Source: Alphaproteobacteria bacterium (GTDB taxonomy: Bacteria > Pseudomonadota > Alphaproteobacteria > Micropepsales > Micropepsaceae). From it: DNA of 64,000 nt. A program made the translations under genes and the position numbers. This document shows, in pieces, positions 38,266 through 46,551 of the stretch; the stretch's first letter is position 1; each line of letters begins with the position of its first letter. Location of the stretch: the NCBI GenBank assembly GCA_016124385.1, contig WGNU01000005.1, forward strand, positions 186,001 through 250,000, in the 5' to 3' direction. The notes under the pieces were generated by a model, which saw nothing but the letters and a program-made list of their open reading frames with translations, did no database searches and was not told where the DNA came from.

Positions 38266-39162
38266 TCAGCGATCCTTCGGGTCGAGCGCGTCGCGCAGAC
38301 CATCGCCGATGAAGTTGAGCGAGAACAGCGTCACCGCCATGAAGAGCGCAGGGAAAAACAGCATCCAGGGCTTCGTTTCCATCTCGTTCGCGCCTTCCGA
38401 GATGAGCACGCCCCAGGAGGTGAGCGGCTCTTGAATGCCGAGCCCGAGGAACGAGAGGAAGCTCTCCGCGAGGATGACGGCCGGAATCGTCAGCGTCACG
38501 TAGACGACGACGGGGCCGAGCAGATTGGGGATCACGTGCCGGCGGATCATCGTGAAGGTGCCGACCCCCGCCGCGCGCGCCGCCTCGATGAATTCCTTCT
38601 GGCGGATCGAAAGCGTCTGCCCACGGACGATCCGCGCCATCGTCAGCCATTCGACCGCGCCGATCGCGACGAACATCAAAATGAAGTTCCGGTCGAACAC
38701 CACCATCAGGATGATGACGAAGAAGATGAAGGGGAGGGAATAGAGGACGTCTACGATCCGCATCATGATCGCGTCCACCCGCCCGCCGACGAACCCGGCG
38801 ACCGCGCCCCACAAAACGCCGATGATGAGGCTGACGACGGTCGCGACGATCCCGACGGCGAGGCTGACGCGCGCGCCATAGAGCACGCGCACAAACAAGT
38901 CGCGCCCGTTCGCGTCCGTGCCGAACCAATGCTGCTCATCGAAGGTTGGCGGGATCGCGATGCGGTCATAGTCGATGTCGTAATAGGCGTGCGGGCTGAG
39001 CACGTCGGCCAGCAGCGCCATCAGCGCGATGGTGCCGAGCGCGATCATGCTCGCGACCGCCGCGCGATTGGCGAAGAGGCGCCGCCGCGCATCGTCCCAG
39101 AGCGAGCGCCCCTTGATCGGCTCCAGCGCGTCGCCCGGCGCTGCTTGCCCCGCAAGGCTCAT
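38266..39162 (-). CDS. oppC: oligopeptide ABC transporter permease OppC
   Basis: A permease of 298 residues with about six transmembrane helices. It has the periplasmic loop typical of OppC (HWFGTDANGRDLFVRVLYG) and the cytoplasmic EAA-like loop EAARAAGVGTFTMIRRHVIPN that contacts the ATPases. The ATG overlaps the oppB stop. Confidence 0.94.
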   Translation of the reverse strand: MSLAGQAAPGDALEPIKGRSLWDDARRRLFANRAAVASMIALGTIALMALLADVLSPHAYYDIDYDRIAIPPTFDEQHWFGTDANGRDLFVRVLYGARVSLAVGIVATVVSLIIGVLWGAVAGFVGGRVDAIMMRIVDVLYSLPFIFFVIILMVVFDRNFILMFVAIGAVEWLTMARIVRGQTLSIRQKEFIEAARAAGVGTFTMIRRHVIPNLLGPVVVYVTLTIPAVILAESFLSFLGLGIQEPLTSWGVLISEGANEMETKPWMLFFPALFMAVTLFSLNFIGDGLRDALDPKDR

Positions 39163-40082
39163 GCGAGCCTCACTTTCGGGTCGAGCACCGCGTAGAGCAC
39201 GTCGGCGATGAGGTTGAGCGCGATGATGAGGCTCGCATAGAGGATGATGACGCCCATGACGAGCGTGTAGTCGCGGTTGAGCGCGCCGAGCACGAAATAG
39301 CGCCCGATCCCGGGCAACTGGAAAATTTGCTCGACGACGAGCGAGCCCGTCACGAGCGCGGCCGTCGCTGGCCCCAGATAGGACACGAGCGGCAGCAGCG
39401 CGGCAGGCAGCGCGTGGCGCGTGACGACCGTGAATTCGCTAAGGCCCTTCGCGCGCGCGGTCCGCACGAAATTGGAGCGCAGCACCTCGATCATCGAGCC
39501 GCGCGTGAGCCGCGAGATGACGGCGATCTGCGGCAGCGCGAGCACCGTGACGGGCAGGATCATGTTCGCGAGCGCGCCGTTGTTCCACGTCGCGACCGGC
39601 AGCCATCCCGCATAGACGCCGAGCAGCAGCGTGAGCAGCGGCGCGGTCACGAACGTTGGAATCGTAATGCCGATCATGGCCGCGCTCATCACGGAGAAAT
39701 CCGTCGCGCGGTTCTGGTTGAGCGCGGCGATGATGCCGAGCGCCATGCCGATCAGCGCCGCGATCGTGATCGCCGAAAGCCCAAGCCTCAGCGAGACCGG
39801 CGCGCCTGCCGCGATCAATTCCCCGACGGAGAAATCCTTGTTCTTGAACGAGGGCCCGAAATCCCCGGTCAGCAGCCGGCCGAGATAGAGCCCGAATTGC
39901 GTGACGAGCGGTTTGTCGAGATCGTAGGCCGCCTTGATGTTGCGCTCGATCTCGGGCGGCAACTTGCGCTCGCCATCGAACGGGCCGCCGGGGGCGGCGC
40001 GCATCATGAAAAACGCGACCGCGACGATGATGAAGAGCGTGGGGATGGCGCCGGCGAGACGACGAAGCACGTAACCGATCAT
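39159..40082 (-). CDS. oppB: oligopeptide ABC transporter permease OppB
   Basis: A permease of 307 residues beginning MIGYVLRRLAGAIPTLF, the standard OppB N terminus. The EAA-like loop is RTARAKGLSEFTVVTRHALP. A far longer open frame continues upstream, but that is a shadow across two other genes. It is the first gene of the seven-gene opp cluster (oppB-C-D-F then three binding proteins). A 98-bp gap separates it from the methyltransferase gene. Confidence 0.94.
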   Translation of the reverse strand: MIGYVLRRLAGAIPTLFIIVAVAFFMMRAAPGGPFDGERKLPPEIERNIKAAYDLDKPLVTQFGLYLGRLLTGDFGPSFKNKDFSVGELIAAGAPVSLRLGLSAITIAALIGMALGIIAALNQNRATDFSVMSAAMIGITIPTFVTAPLLTLLLGVYAGWLPVATWNNGALANMILPVTVLALPQIAVISRLTRGSMIEVLRSNFVRTARAKGLSEFTVVTRHALPAALLPLVSYLGPATAALVTGSLVVEQIFQLPGIGRYFVLGALNRDYTLVMGVIILYASLIIALNLIADVLYAVLDPKVRLA

Positions 40083-40180
40083 ACCGTCTGTGCCGCGTCC
40101 TGTCGCTGGAGGGGCGGCCGCGCGCCGCTGGCAGAATCCATAGCAAAATGGCACCCGCGCGGCTAGGCCGGGGGAGGCCC

Positions 40181-40912
40181 TTAAGCCCGCTTCTTGCGGA
40201 ACAAGAGGTTGAACACCATCACGGGATAATACGCCCGGCTGAGATAATGCCGCCGCTCCTTCAGCCCCCGGATGAATTTCTCGGCATCGCTCTTGGGCAG
40301 CACCGCCTGGAAGAGGCTGGCCTCGGCCTTTTGCGCCTCGATCGACCAATCCGGCTTGCCGCCGCGCTTGAGGCGGTAGGCGACATCGCTCGACCCGCCC
40401 GAATAGAACACGTCCACGATCTCCAGATCCTTGAACAGCAATTCGAGGCCCGAAATCGTGAACCGCCAGTAATCGTTCGGGAAAGCGTGGAAACCCTGCA
40501 CCCAGGGCGATTGCAGGAACATGAGCCCGCCCGGCGCCAGCAGCGCGGAGAGATTCGCCGCCCCCTGGAACGGATCGCGCACATGCTCGAGCACGTGCGA
40601 GCAGAGGATCCCGCCGAACTGGGGATAGGGCAGCGCGGCTTTCAGCGCCTCGACCGGCTGCGTGATGTCGGCGACCGCATCGACATTCGGCCCCGTTTCG
40701 AGATCGATGCCCACGAAGCGCTTGCCTGCGAAACGCTTGCGCCAGGAGAGGTCGCGCTCGTCCAGCACTTGCGCGCGCGCGCCGACCTGCAGCACGGGCT
40801 CGGGAATCTGGCCCGCCAGCCGCGCCAATTGGGCGGGATAGGAAAGCGGCTCGACCTCGAAGCGCGGGCCCTTCTGCTGGGGCATGGGCACGGTCGGACG
40901 CATGGGGCTCAC
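40181..40912 (-). CDS. class I SAM-dependent methyltransferase
   Basis: A protein of 243 residues (240 from the ATG at 40903). It has a Rossmann-type methyltransferase core: VLQVGAR in the motif I position, FVGIDLETG as motif II, GGILCSHVLEHVRDP and LLAPGGLMFLQ. No N-terminal signal. The substrate is not evident; such proteins often sit with sugar or polysaccharide genes, which are absent here. It is divergent from the CoA-transferase. Confidence 0.75.
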   Translation of the reverse strand: MSPMRPTVPMPQQKGPRFEVEPLSYPAQLARLAGQIPEPVLQVGARAQVLDERDLSWRKRFAGKRFVGIDLETGPNVDAVADITQPVEALKAALPYPQFGGILCSHVLEHVRDPFQGAANLSALLAPGGLMFLQSPWVQGFHAFPNDYWRFTISGLELLFKDLEIVDVFYSGGSSDVAYRLKRGGKPDWSIEAQKAEASLFQAVLPKSDAEKFIRGLKERRHYLSRAYYPVMVFNLLFRKKRA

Positions 40913-40970
40913 CCTTTTTCCGGATTTGAGCTATCCCATAGACCATAACGCAGAACGAAGAGGAATCGTC

Positions 40971-42155
40971 ATGAGGGGACCGCTCGCCGGCACGCGTATC
41001 ATCGACTTGTCGGCGATCATCGCCGGCCCCATGGCGACCCAGCTTCTGGCCGATCAGGGCGCGAGCGTCATCAAGGTGGAGCCGATCGGCGTCGGCGACA
41101 CGGTGCGTTATCTGGGCCCGCGCCGCGCGGGCCAAAGCGCCATGTTCCTCGCCACCAACCGCAACAAGCGCGCGATCGCCCTCAACCTGAAGGACGAGCG
41201 CGCCCGCGCGGTGCTGCTCGATCTGGTGCGCGGCGCCGATGTGTTCGTGCAGAATTTCCGCCCGGGCGCCGTCGACCGCATGAAGGTCGGCCCCTCGCAT
41301 GTGCAGGCGGTCAACGAGCGGCTGATCTATGTCTCGATGAGCGGCTTTGGCCAGACCGGGCCTTACGCCACGCGGCGCGTCTATGATCCCGTGATCCAGG
41401 CGGTCTCGGGCTTTTGCGACGCGCAGCAGGACGGCGCGAGCGGCACGCCGCGCCTCATTCAGACGATCGCGTGCGACAAGGTGACGGCCTTGACCGCCGC
41501 GCAGGCGATCACCGCCGCCCTTCTCGCGCGGGCGAACGGCGCGGGCTTCCAGCACGTGACGCTCAACATGCTCGACGCGGCGATCGCTTTCCTCTGGCCC
41601 GATGCCTTCTATGCCGAAACGCTGATCGGCGAGGGCGTGAGCGAGGCGCCGGACCTGGCAAAGTTCTACCGCATCCACAAAACGAAGGACGGCTTCGTAA
41701 CCGTCATCGCGGTGTCGGACGGCGAGTTCCGCGCGCTCGCCAAGGCCCTCGGCCGCGACGAGCTGAGCGAGGACGGCCGCTTCAAGGAGATCGGCGTGCG
41801 CAGCCAGAATGCCGTCGTCCTCAACGAGATCATCGCAGACATTCTCGCCACGATGACGACCGCCGAGGTGACCGATCGCCTGACCGCCAACGACGTGCCG
41901 CACGGCCGCGTCAACCGGCGCGGCGAAGTCGCGGGCGACCCGCAGGTCATCGCCAACGAGACGCTGATCGAAACGGTCCACCCGATCGCCGGGCGCATGC
42001 GTGCGCCGCGCGCCGCCGCGCGCTTCTCGACGCAGGATGAGATCCCCATGGAGCCCGCGCCGGCCATTGGCGCCGACACCGACGCGATCCTGACCGAACT
42101 CGGCCGCACGCCTGGGGAAATCGCCGATCTGCGCGCCGCCAAGGCCGTCGCCTGA
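40971..42155 (+). CDS. class III CoA-transferase (CaiB/BaiF family)
   Basis: An enzyme of 394 residues that moves CoA between carboxylic acids through an aspartyl anhydride. The N terminus PLAGTRIIDLSAIIAGP is typical. The catalytic Asp is D169 in IACDKVTAL, at the same number as in formyl-CoA transferase. The start ATG 40971 fits the family. Downstream lie marR and a nitronate monooxygenase, 113 bp away behind their own operator. The acyl substrate is unknown. Confidence 0.9.
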   Translation: MRGPLAGTRIIDLSAIIAGPMATQLLADQGASVIKVEPIGVGDTVRYLGPRRAGQSAMFLATNRNKRAIALNLKDERARAVLLDLVRGADVFVQNFRPGAVDRMKVGPSHVQAVNERLIYVSMSGFGQTGPYATRRVYDPVIQAVSGFCDAQQDGASGTPRLIQTIACDKVTALTAAQAITAALLARANGAGFQHVTLNMLDAAIAFLWPDAFYAETLIGEGVSEAPDLAKFYRIHKTKDGFVTVIAVSDGEFRALAKALGRDELSEDGRFKEIGVRSQNAVVLNEIIADILATMTTAEVTDRLTANDVPHGRVNRRGEVAGDPQVIANETLIETVHPIAGRMRAPRAAARFSTQDEIPMEPAPAIGADTDAILTELGRTPGEIADLRAAKAVA

Positions 42156-42174
42156 CGGCCTTCCCCTTGGCCGC

Positions 42175-42220
42175 TTGACAGATACTACGCCTCCGAAGTA
42201 AATACTTCGCATCCGTAGTA
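42175..42220 (+). promoter_or_regulatory. marR promoter with two tandem palindromic operators
   Basis: TTGACA (42175-42180) is overlapped or followed by two 18-bp palindromes, 42183-42200 and 42203-42220. Both fit TACTWCGCMTCCGWAGTA (7-bp arms, 4-bp centre). Centres are 20 bp apart, about two helical turns, which would allow two dimers to bind the same face. The marR start lies 49 bp downstream, so autoregulation is likely. Confidence 0.7.
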
Positions 42221-42268
42221 TCTGGCGGCCGGGCGCGGAAGAAGGCCCGGCGGCGAAGAAGGGCGCCG

Positions 42269-42781
42269 ATGGCAAACGAGACGCTTCAGCTGGCATTGCG
42301 GCGGCGCGGCGCGACCGGCGATCAGCTCTTCTCGCTGCTGCGCAAGGCGCATCACCAGCTCGTCCGCGAGGTCGATGCGCGCGCGCTCGCCGAATTCGGC
42401 ATCACCTCCGCCCAGGGCGGCGCGCTGCGCACGATCGCCGAACATGGCGTGTGCTCGCTTTCGATTGTCTCCGACACGCTCGGCATCAACGCCTCGGCGA
42501 TGACCGGCATGGCCGCGCGGCTGGAGGCGATGGGCTTCATCGAGCGCCGGCCCGATCCCGCGGACGCGCGCGCCGTCGCGGTCAGCCTCACGAAGAAGGG
42601 CGAGGCGACGCTGCTCGCCTCCGATGACCATTTCTCCGAGATCGAGCGGCGCCTCGCGCGCGCGGCGGAAGGCGAGACCGGGCGCGTGCGCGCGTTCCTT
42701 GCCGCCATCATCGAGGAATTCGGCGATCGCCGTCCCGAGAAACCGGCGCGCGCGGCACCCCGCCGCGCCGCCCGACCCTGA
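42269..42781 (+). CDS. MarR family transcriptional regulator
   Basis: A regulator of 170 residues with the MarR winged helix: LGINASAMTGMAARLEAMGF (recognition region) and the wing RRPDPADARAVAVSLTKKG. The Pro/Arg/Ala-rich tail looks disordered. The paired palindromes immediately upstream are its probable operators. The nitronate monooxygenase gene follows at a 26-bp gap and is the likely regulated target. Confidence 0.9.
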   Translation: MANETLQLALRRRGATGDQLFSLLRKAHHQLVREVDARALAEFGITSAQGGALRTIAEHGVCSLSIVSDTLGINASAMTGMAARLEAMGFIERRPDPADARAVAVSLTKKGEATLLASDDHFSEIERRLARAAEGETGRVRAFLAAIIEEFGDRRPEKPARAAPRRAARP

Positions 42782-42807
42782 TTATCGCAACCCAAGGAGA
42801 GACACGC

Positions 42808-43770
42808 ATGGCCCTTCCCAAAGTCCTTCAAGGACGGCTTTCGATCCCCGTGATCGGCTCGCCGCTCTTTATTGTATCTGGGCCCGAACTCGTCATTGCG
42901 CAATGCAAGGCGGGCATTGTCGGCTCGTTTCCCGCGCTGAACGCGCGCCCGCAGGAATTGCTCGCCGAATGGATCCTGCGCATCAAGCGCGAGCTCGCCG
43001 AATGGGAAGCCGAGACCGGCAAGAAGGCGGCGCCCTTCGCGGTCAACCAGATCGCGCATCACTCGAACGACCGGCTGATGCACGATGTGGAGGTCTGCGC
43101 GAAGCTGGAGGTGCCGATCACCATTACCTCGCTCCGCTCTCCCCGGGAAGTGATCGAGGCCGTGCACGGTTCGGGCGGCATCGTGCTTCATGACGTCATC
43201 AACATCCGCCACGCGAAAAAGGCGGCCGAGGAAGGCGTCGACGGATTGATCCTCGTCTGCGCGGGCGCGGGTGGCCATGCCGGCACGCTGTCGCCGCTCG
43301 CCCTCGTGCCCGAAGTGCGCCAATGGTTCGACGGCACGATCGCGCTCTCGGGCTCGATCGCGAGCGGCGCGTCGGTTCTGGCCGCCCAGGCCATGGGCGC
43401 CGACCTCGCCTATATCGGCACGCGCTTCATCGCGACCACCGAGGCCAACGCCGACCCGGGCTATAAGGATATGCTGACGAAAACGACCGCGGCCGACATC
43501 GTCTACACGAACCTCTTCACGGGCGTGCACGGCAATTATCTCGCGCCCTCGATCGTCGCGGCCGGCATGGATCCCGCGAACCTGCCCGAGAGCGACAAGT
43601 CGAAGATGAATTTCGGCTCGGGCGGCAACATGAAGTCGAAGGCCTGGCGCGACATCTGGGGCGCAGGCCAGGGCGTCGGTCAGATCGATGCGGTGGAGCC
43701 GGTCGCAGACGTCGTCGCGCGCCTGCGCCGCGAATACGATGCCGCGAAGGCCGCGCTGCTGGCGGCGTAG
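42808..43770 (+). CDS. nitronate monooxygenase (FMN-dependent, NPD family)
   Basis: A TIM-barrel flavoprotein of 320 residues that oxidises alkyl nitronates, such as propionate 3-nitronate, to carbonyl compounds and nitrite. The N terminus has GSPLFIVSGPELV, and the FMN phosphate region is GSIASGASVLAAQAMGAD. The active-site His is in CAGAGGHAG. AGGAGA precedes the ATG. It is co-directional with marR, suggesting induction by a toxic nitro compound or related acid. Confidence 0.88.
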   Translation: MALPKVLQGRLSIPVIGSPLFIVSGPELVIAQCKAGIVGSFPALNARPQELLAEWILRIKRELAEWEAETGKKAAPFAVNQIAHHSNDRLMHDVEVCAKLEVPITITSLRSPREVIEAVHGSGGIVLHDVINIRHAKKAAEEGVDGLILVCAGAGGHAGTLSPLALVPEVRQWFDGTIALSGSIASGASVLAAQAMGADLAYIGTRFIATTEANADPGYKDMLTKTTAADIVYTNLFTGVHGNYLAPSIVAAGMDPANLPESDKSKMNFGSGGNMKSKAWRDIWGAGQGVGQIDAVEPVADVVARLRREYDAAKAALLAA

Positions 43771-43796
43771 CATCGCTCGCTTCCATCCTTCGCGGC

Positions 43797-43858
43797 GCCC
43801 TTTCGCCTCACCCTGAGGAGCGCGCGTCTCGAAGGGGGAGGCGAAAGGGCTCCTCAGG
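43797..43858. repeat. REP-like inverted repeat after the nitronate monooxygenase gene
   Basis: A perfect 13-bp inverted repeat, GCCCTTTCGCCTC (43797-43809) with GAGGCGAAAGGGC (43838-43850), is interleaved with CCTGAGGAGC (43812-43821) and GCTCCTCAGG (43849-43858). It shares the CCTCACCCTGAGG-type core with the repeat at 52411-52500, so it belongs to a dispersed palindromic family. Confidence 0.7.
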
Positions 43859-43902
43859 ATGAGGGCGTGGGAAAGAGCATCGCCCGCATCGCAAAACGAA
43901 AA

Positions 43903-43931
43903 AGCCCTGACCGTGCGGTCAGGGCTCTTTT
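43903..43931 (-). terminator. rho-independent terminator, probably bidirectional
   Basis: A perfect 10-bp stem, AGCCCTGACC with GGTCAGGGCT, has a 4-nt loop. An A-run precedes it on the plus strand (a T-run for minus-strand transcripts) and CTTTT follows on the plus side. It ends the secreted-protein gene (minus) and can also stop readthrough from the nitronate monooxygenase gene (plus). Confidence 0.85.
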
Positions 43932-43953
43932 CAGTTGCGAGTGCGCCGCCGCG

Positions 43954-44304
43954 TTAGCGGCCGGCCCCGACCGTCACGGTCGCCTGCGCGCCCTTGTAGG
44001 ATTGCTGCCAGCTCTGGCCGACATCCATGTAGTTGGCCGCGATCTCGCATTCCTCGGATCCGCCGGCCGGCTGCACGCAGACCTTGTCGCCCTTGATCGA
44101 CCACAGACCTTCGGCTTCGCCGTCGGCGCCCTTGCGCGTGAACGTGCCGTTCGGATCGAAAAAGTAGACGGACTCGCCAGACGGCGTTGCGACTTTCAAG
44201 GAATTGCCGAAGGCTCCTTGCACGGCGTTCTCTCCCGCATAGGCGGTACCGGCGAAGAGGGCGGAGAGGGCGATGGCGAGCACGGCCCCGGAAGATTTCG
44301 TCAT
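43954..44304 (-). CDS. small secreted protein of unknown function
   Basis: A protein of 116 residues with a clear Sec signal (AVLAIALSALFAGTAYA). The mature part of about 95 residues is beta-rich and contains two Cys (KVCVQPAGGSEECEI) that could form a disulfide. I recognise no family. GAGGAGAAC precedes the ATG at 44304. It stands alone between the terminator and the polyamine transporter genes. Confidence 0.72.
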   Translation of the reverse strand: MTKSSGAVLAIALSALFAGTAYAGENAVQGAFGNSLKVATPSGESVYFFDPNGTFTRKGADGEAEGLWSIKGDKVCVQPAGGSEECEIAANYMDVGQSWQQSYKGAQATVTVGAGR

Positions 44305-44488
44305 TGTTGTTCTCCTCACATAAAGGCGGATGAAAACGGGTGAGTCCGCGCGGCGCCCGCCCCCTATTGCGGAATTCGCCACTGCACGGATGCGCACCCT
44401 CTCGCACCTGCCATCGAATTAAGCACGAATTGGCGCGCCTCAACACCCTGATGCCGACAAATTTTCTTGACAGGGACGGCGTTTCTTT

Positions 44489-45322
44489 TCAGCCGCCGTT
44501 CAGCTTCGCCGCGGCCAGCTTGGCGGAACGCCGCCGGAGCGCCTCGATCGAAACGAGGAGGATCACCGAGAGCACGATGAGCAAAGTTGCGACCGCGAGG
44601 ATGGTCGGGCTGATCTGCTCGCGCAGGCCCGCCCACATCTGCCGCGGAATCGTGCGCTGTTCGGGGCCGCCGATGAAGAGCACCATCACGACTTCATCGA
44701 AGGACGTGATGAAGGCAAAGAGCGCGCCCGAGGCGACACCTGGAAAAATCACCGGCAGCGTCACGCGCGTGAAGACGGTGAGCGGATCGGCGCCAAGGCT
44801 CGCGGCCGCGCGCGGCAGGCTGCGATCAAAGCCTGAGAGCGTCGCCAGCACCGTCACGACGACGAACGGCGTTCCGAGCGCGGCATGCGCGAGCACGAGG
44901 CCGAGCGTCGTGCCCGTCAGGCCAAGGTTCGAGTAGAAGAAGAACATCCCCGTCGCCGCGATGACGAGCGGCACGATGAGCGGCGAGATCAGCAGCCCCA
45001 TGATGAGCCCGCGCGCCGGCAGCTCCGATCGCGCGAGGCCGAGCGCGGCGAGCGTGCCGAGCCCGGTCGCGATCACGGTCGCGGAAATCCCGATGATGAA
45101 GCTGTTCTGGATCGCCTGCAGCCATTGCGGGTTCTGGAAGATGTCGCGGTACCAGCGCAGCGAATAGCCGTCCGGATCGAGCGAGAGCATCGCGGGCGTG
45201 AACGTGAAATAGGGCTCCGCGTTGAACGAGAGCGGCACGATCACGAGGATCGGCAGCATCAGGAACGCGAGCACCGCGCCCGCGATGATCCGCACCCAGA
45301 TCGGTCCCCCGTTCGGCGTCAT
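44489..45322 (-). CDS. potC: polyamine-type ABC transporter permease (PotC-like)
   Basis: A permease of 277 residues with six transmembrane helices and the EAA motif RAAASLGADPLTVFTRVTLP. It is the second permease of a PotABCD-like system. The start ATG 45322 overlaps the potB stop; the longer frame across potB is an artefact. Cargo could be spermidine, putrescine or another small cation or opine. Confidence 0.87.
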   Translation of the reverse strand: MTPNGGPIWVRIIAGAVLAFLMLPILVIVPLSFNAEPYFTFTPAMLSLDPDGYSLRWYRDIFQNPQWLQAIQNSFIIGISATVIATGLGTLAALGLARSELPARGLIMGLLISPLIVPLVIAATGMFFFYSNLGLTGTTLGLVLAHAALGTPFVVVTVLATLSGFDRSLPRAAASLGADPLTVFTRVTLPVIFPGVASGALFAFITSFDEVVMVLFIGGPEQRTIPRQMWAGLREQISPTILAVATLLIVLSVILLVSIEALRRRSAKLAAAKLNGG

Positions 45323-46551
45323 GCGAAGCGCATCCGCTCGACGCCGAAGACGCGCGCATAGACGAGATAGAGCCCGAGCACGCCGCCCAGCAGAATGGCG
45401 CCCAGCGCCGCCGCCAGCCCCCAATTGAGCGAGCTCTGCATGTGGAAGGCGATGATGTTGGAGATGAGCTGGCCCGACTGCCCGCCGACCAGCGCCGGCG
45501 TGATGTAATAGCCAAGCGCGAGGATGAACACGAGAAGCCCGCCCGCGCCCACGCCCGGCAGCGTCAAGGGCGCATAGACCCGCAGGAACGTCGTCATCGG
45601 GCTTGCCCCCATCGAGCGCGCCGCGCGCGCGTAGGAGGAGGGGATCGTCCGCATGACGCTGTAGAGCGGCAGCACCATGAAGGGCAGCAGGATATGCGTC
45701 ATCGCGGTGATCGTGCCGGTCGCGTTGTAGATCATCGCGAGGCGCTGATCGTTGGCGATGAAGCCGGTGCCGACCAGGAGATCGTTGATGACGCCCTGGC
45801 TTTGCAGGAGCACGATCCACGAGGTCGTCCGTACCAGGAGCGATGTCCAGAAGGGCAGCAGAACGAGGATCATCAAGAGATTGCTCATCTTGATCGGCAG
45901 ATGCGCGAGCACGAAGGCGACCGGATAGCCGAGCGCGAGGCAGAGGAACGTGACGAGCCCCGCCACCCAGAGCGTGCGCAGGAAGAGCGTGATGTAGATC
46001 TGGTTCTGCTCTCTCTCCGGCACGATCGCGTACGCGTCATCGAGCCTGAGGTCGAGCGCGGCGAGGTAGTGAATGCCTGTCACGCGCTTGGCGACGAGCG
46101 CCATCGCCGCCCAGGTCGCAGGCGCCCCCCAGCGCGGATCGAGCGCGACGAGATCGGCGAGCGTGCGCGCGGGCTCGCCGCCAAGCGCGCGCGCCGTCTG
46201 CGTGAGGAGCGTGCGCCCGCCCGGGAACTCGAAATTGAACCGGCTGGCCGCGCGCCCGATCGTCTTGGCCTCGTTGGCGGCGATGAGATCGGCGCTGACG
46301 GCTTCGACGACCGCATCGCTGGGCAAGGCGCCCGGCTGCCAGGCGCTGAGCGCTTCTTCAGTTCGCGGCATGATGTCGGCGAACTCGGGCGTATAGAACG
46401 AGCGCGTCAGCATCGCGGCGATGGGCGCGGCGAACGTGACGATGATGAAGACGAGGAGGGGCGCCACCAACGCGAGCGATTCCAGCCGCCCCCGCCGCCG
46501 CGCGCGGGCGTAGTCGGCCGCGATCGCCGGGGGCGTCAATTCGCGAGCCAT
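45319..46551 (-). CDS. potB: polyamine-type ABC transporter permease (PotB-like) with long periplasmic insert
   Basis: A permease of about 410 residues, well above the usual 280-300. After the first helix (residues 24-48) there is a hydrophilic insert of roughly 138 residues before the second helix at about 190. The remaining five helices and the EAA motif RAARSMGASPMTTFLRVYAPL are normal. ATG 46551 lies inside the end of the binding-protein gene (16-bp overlap). The insert could contact the binding protein. Confidence 0.86.
   Translation of the reverse strand: MARELTPPAIAADYARARRRGRLESLALVAPLLVFIIVTFAAPIAAMLTRSFYTPEFADIMPRTEEALSAWQPGALPSDAVVEAVSADLIAANEAKTIGRAASRFNFEFPGGRTLLTQTARALGGEPARTLADLVALDPRWGAPATWAAMALVAKRVTGIHYLAALDLRLDDAYAIVPEREQNQIYITLFLRTLWVAGLVTFLCLALGYPVAFVLAHLPIKMSNLLMILVLLPFWTSLLVRTTSWIVLLQSQGVINDLLVGTGFIANDQRLAMIYNATGTITAMTHILLPFMVLPLYSVMRTIPSSYARAARSMGASPMTTFLRVYAPLTLPGVGAGGLLVFILALGYYITPALVGGQSGQLISNIIAFHMQSSLNWGLAAALGAILLGGVLGLYLVYARVFGVERMRFA

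Noticed and set aside
39159-42296. A 1045-codon open frame on the minus strand
   Set aside because: Only the last 307 codons are OppB. The rest crosses the methyltransferase and CoA-transferase genes and is Arg/Ala/Gly-rich, a normal artefact of very GC-rich DNA.
44489-45820. Extended N terminus of the PotC-like permease
   Set aside because: The first 166 codons overlap potB out of frame and lack membrane-protein composition; a normal permease start is at 45322.
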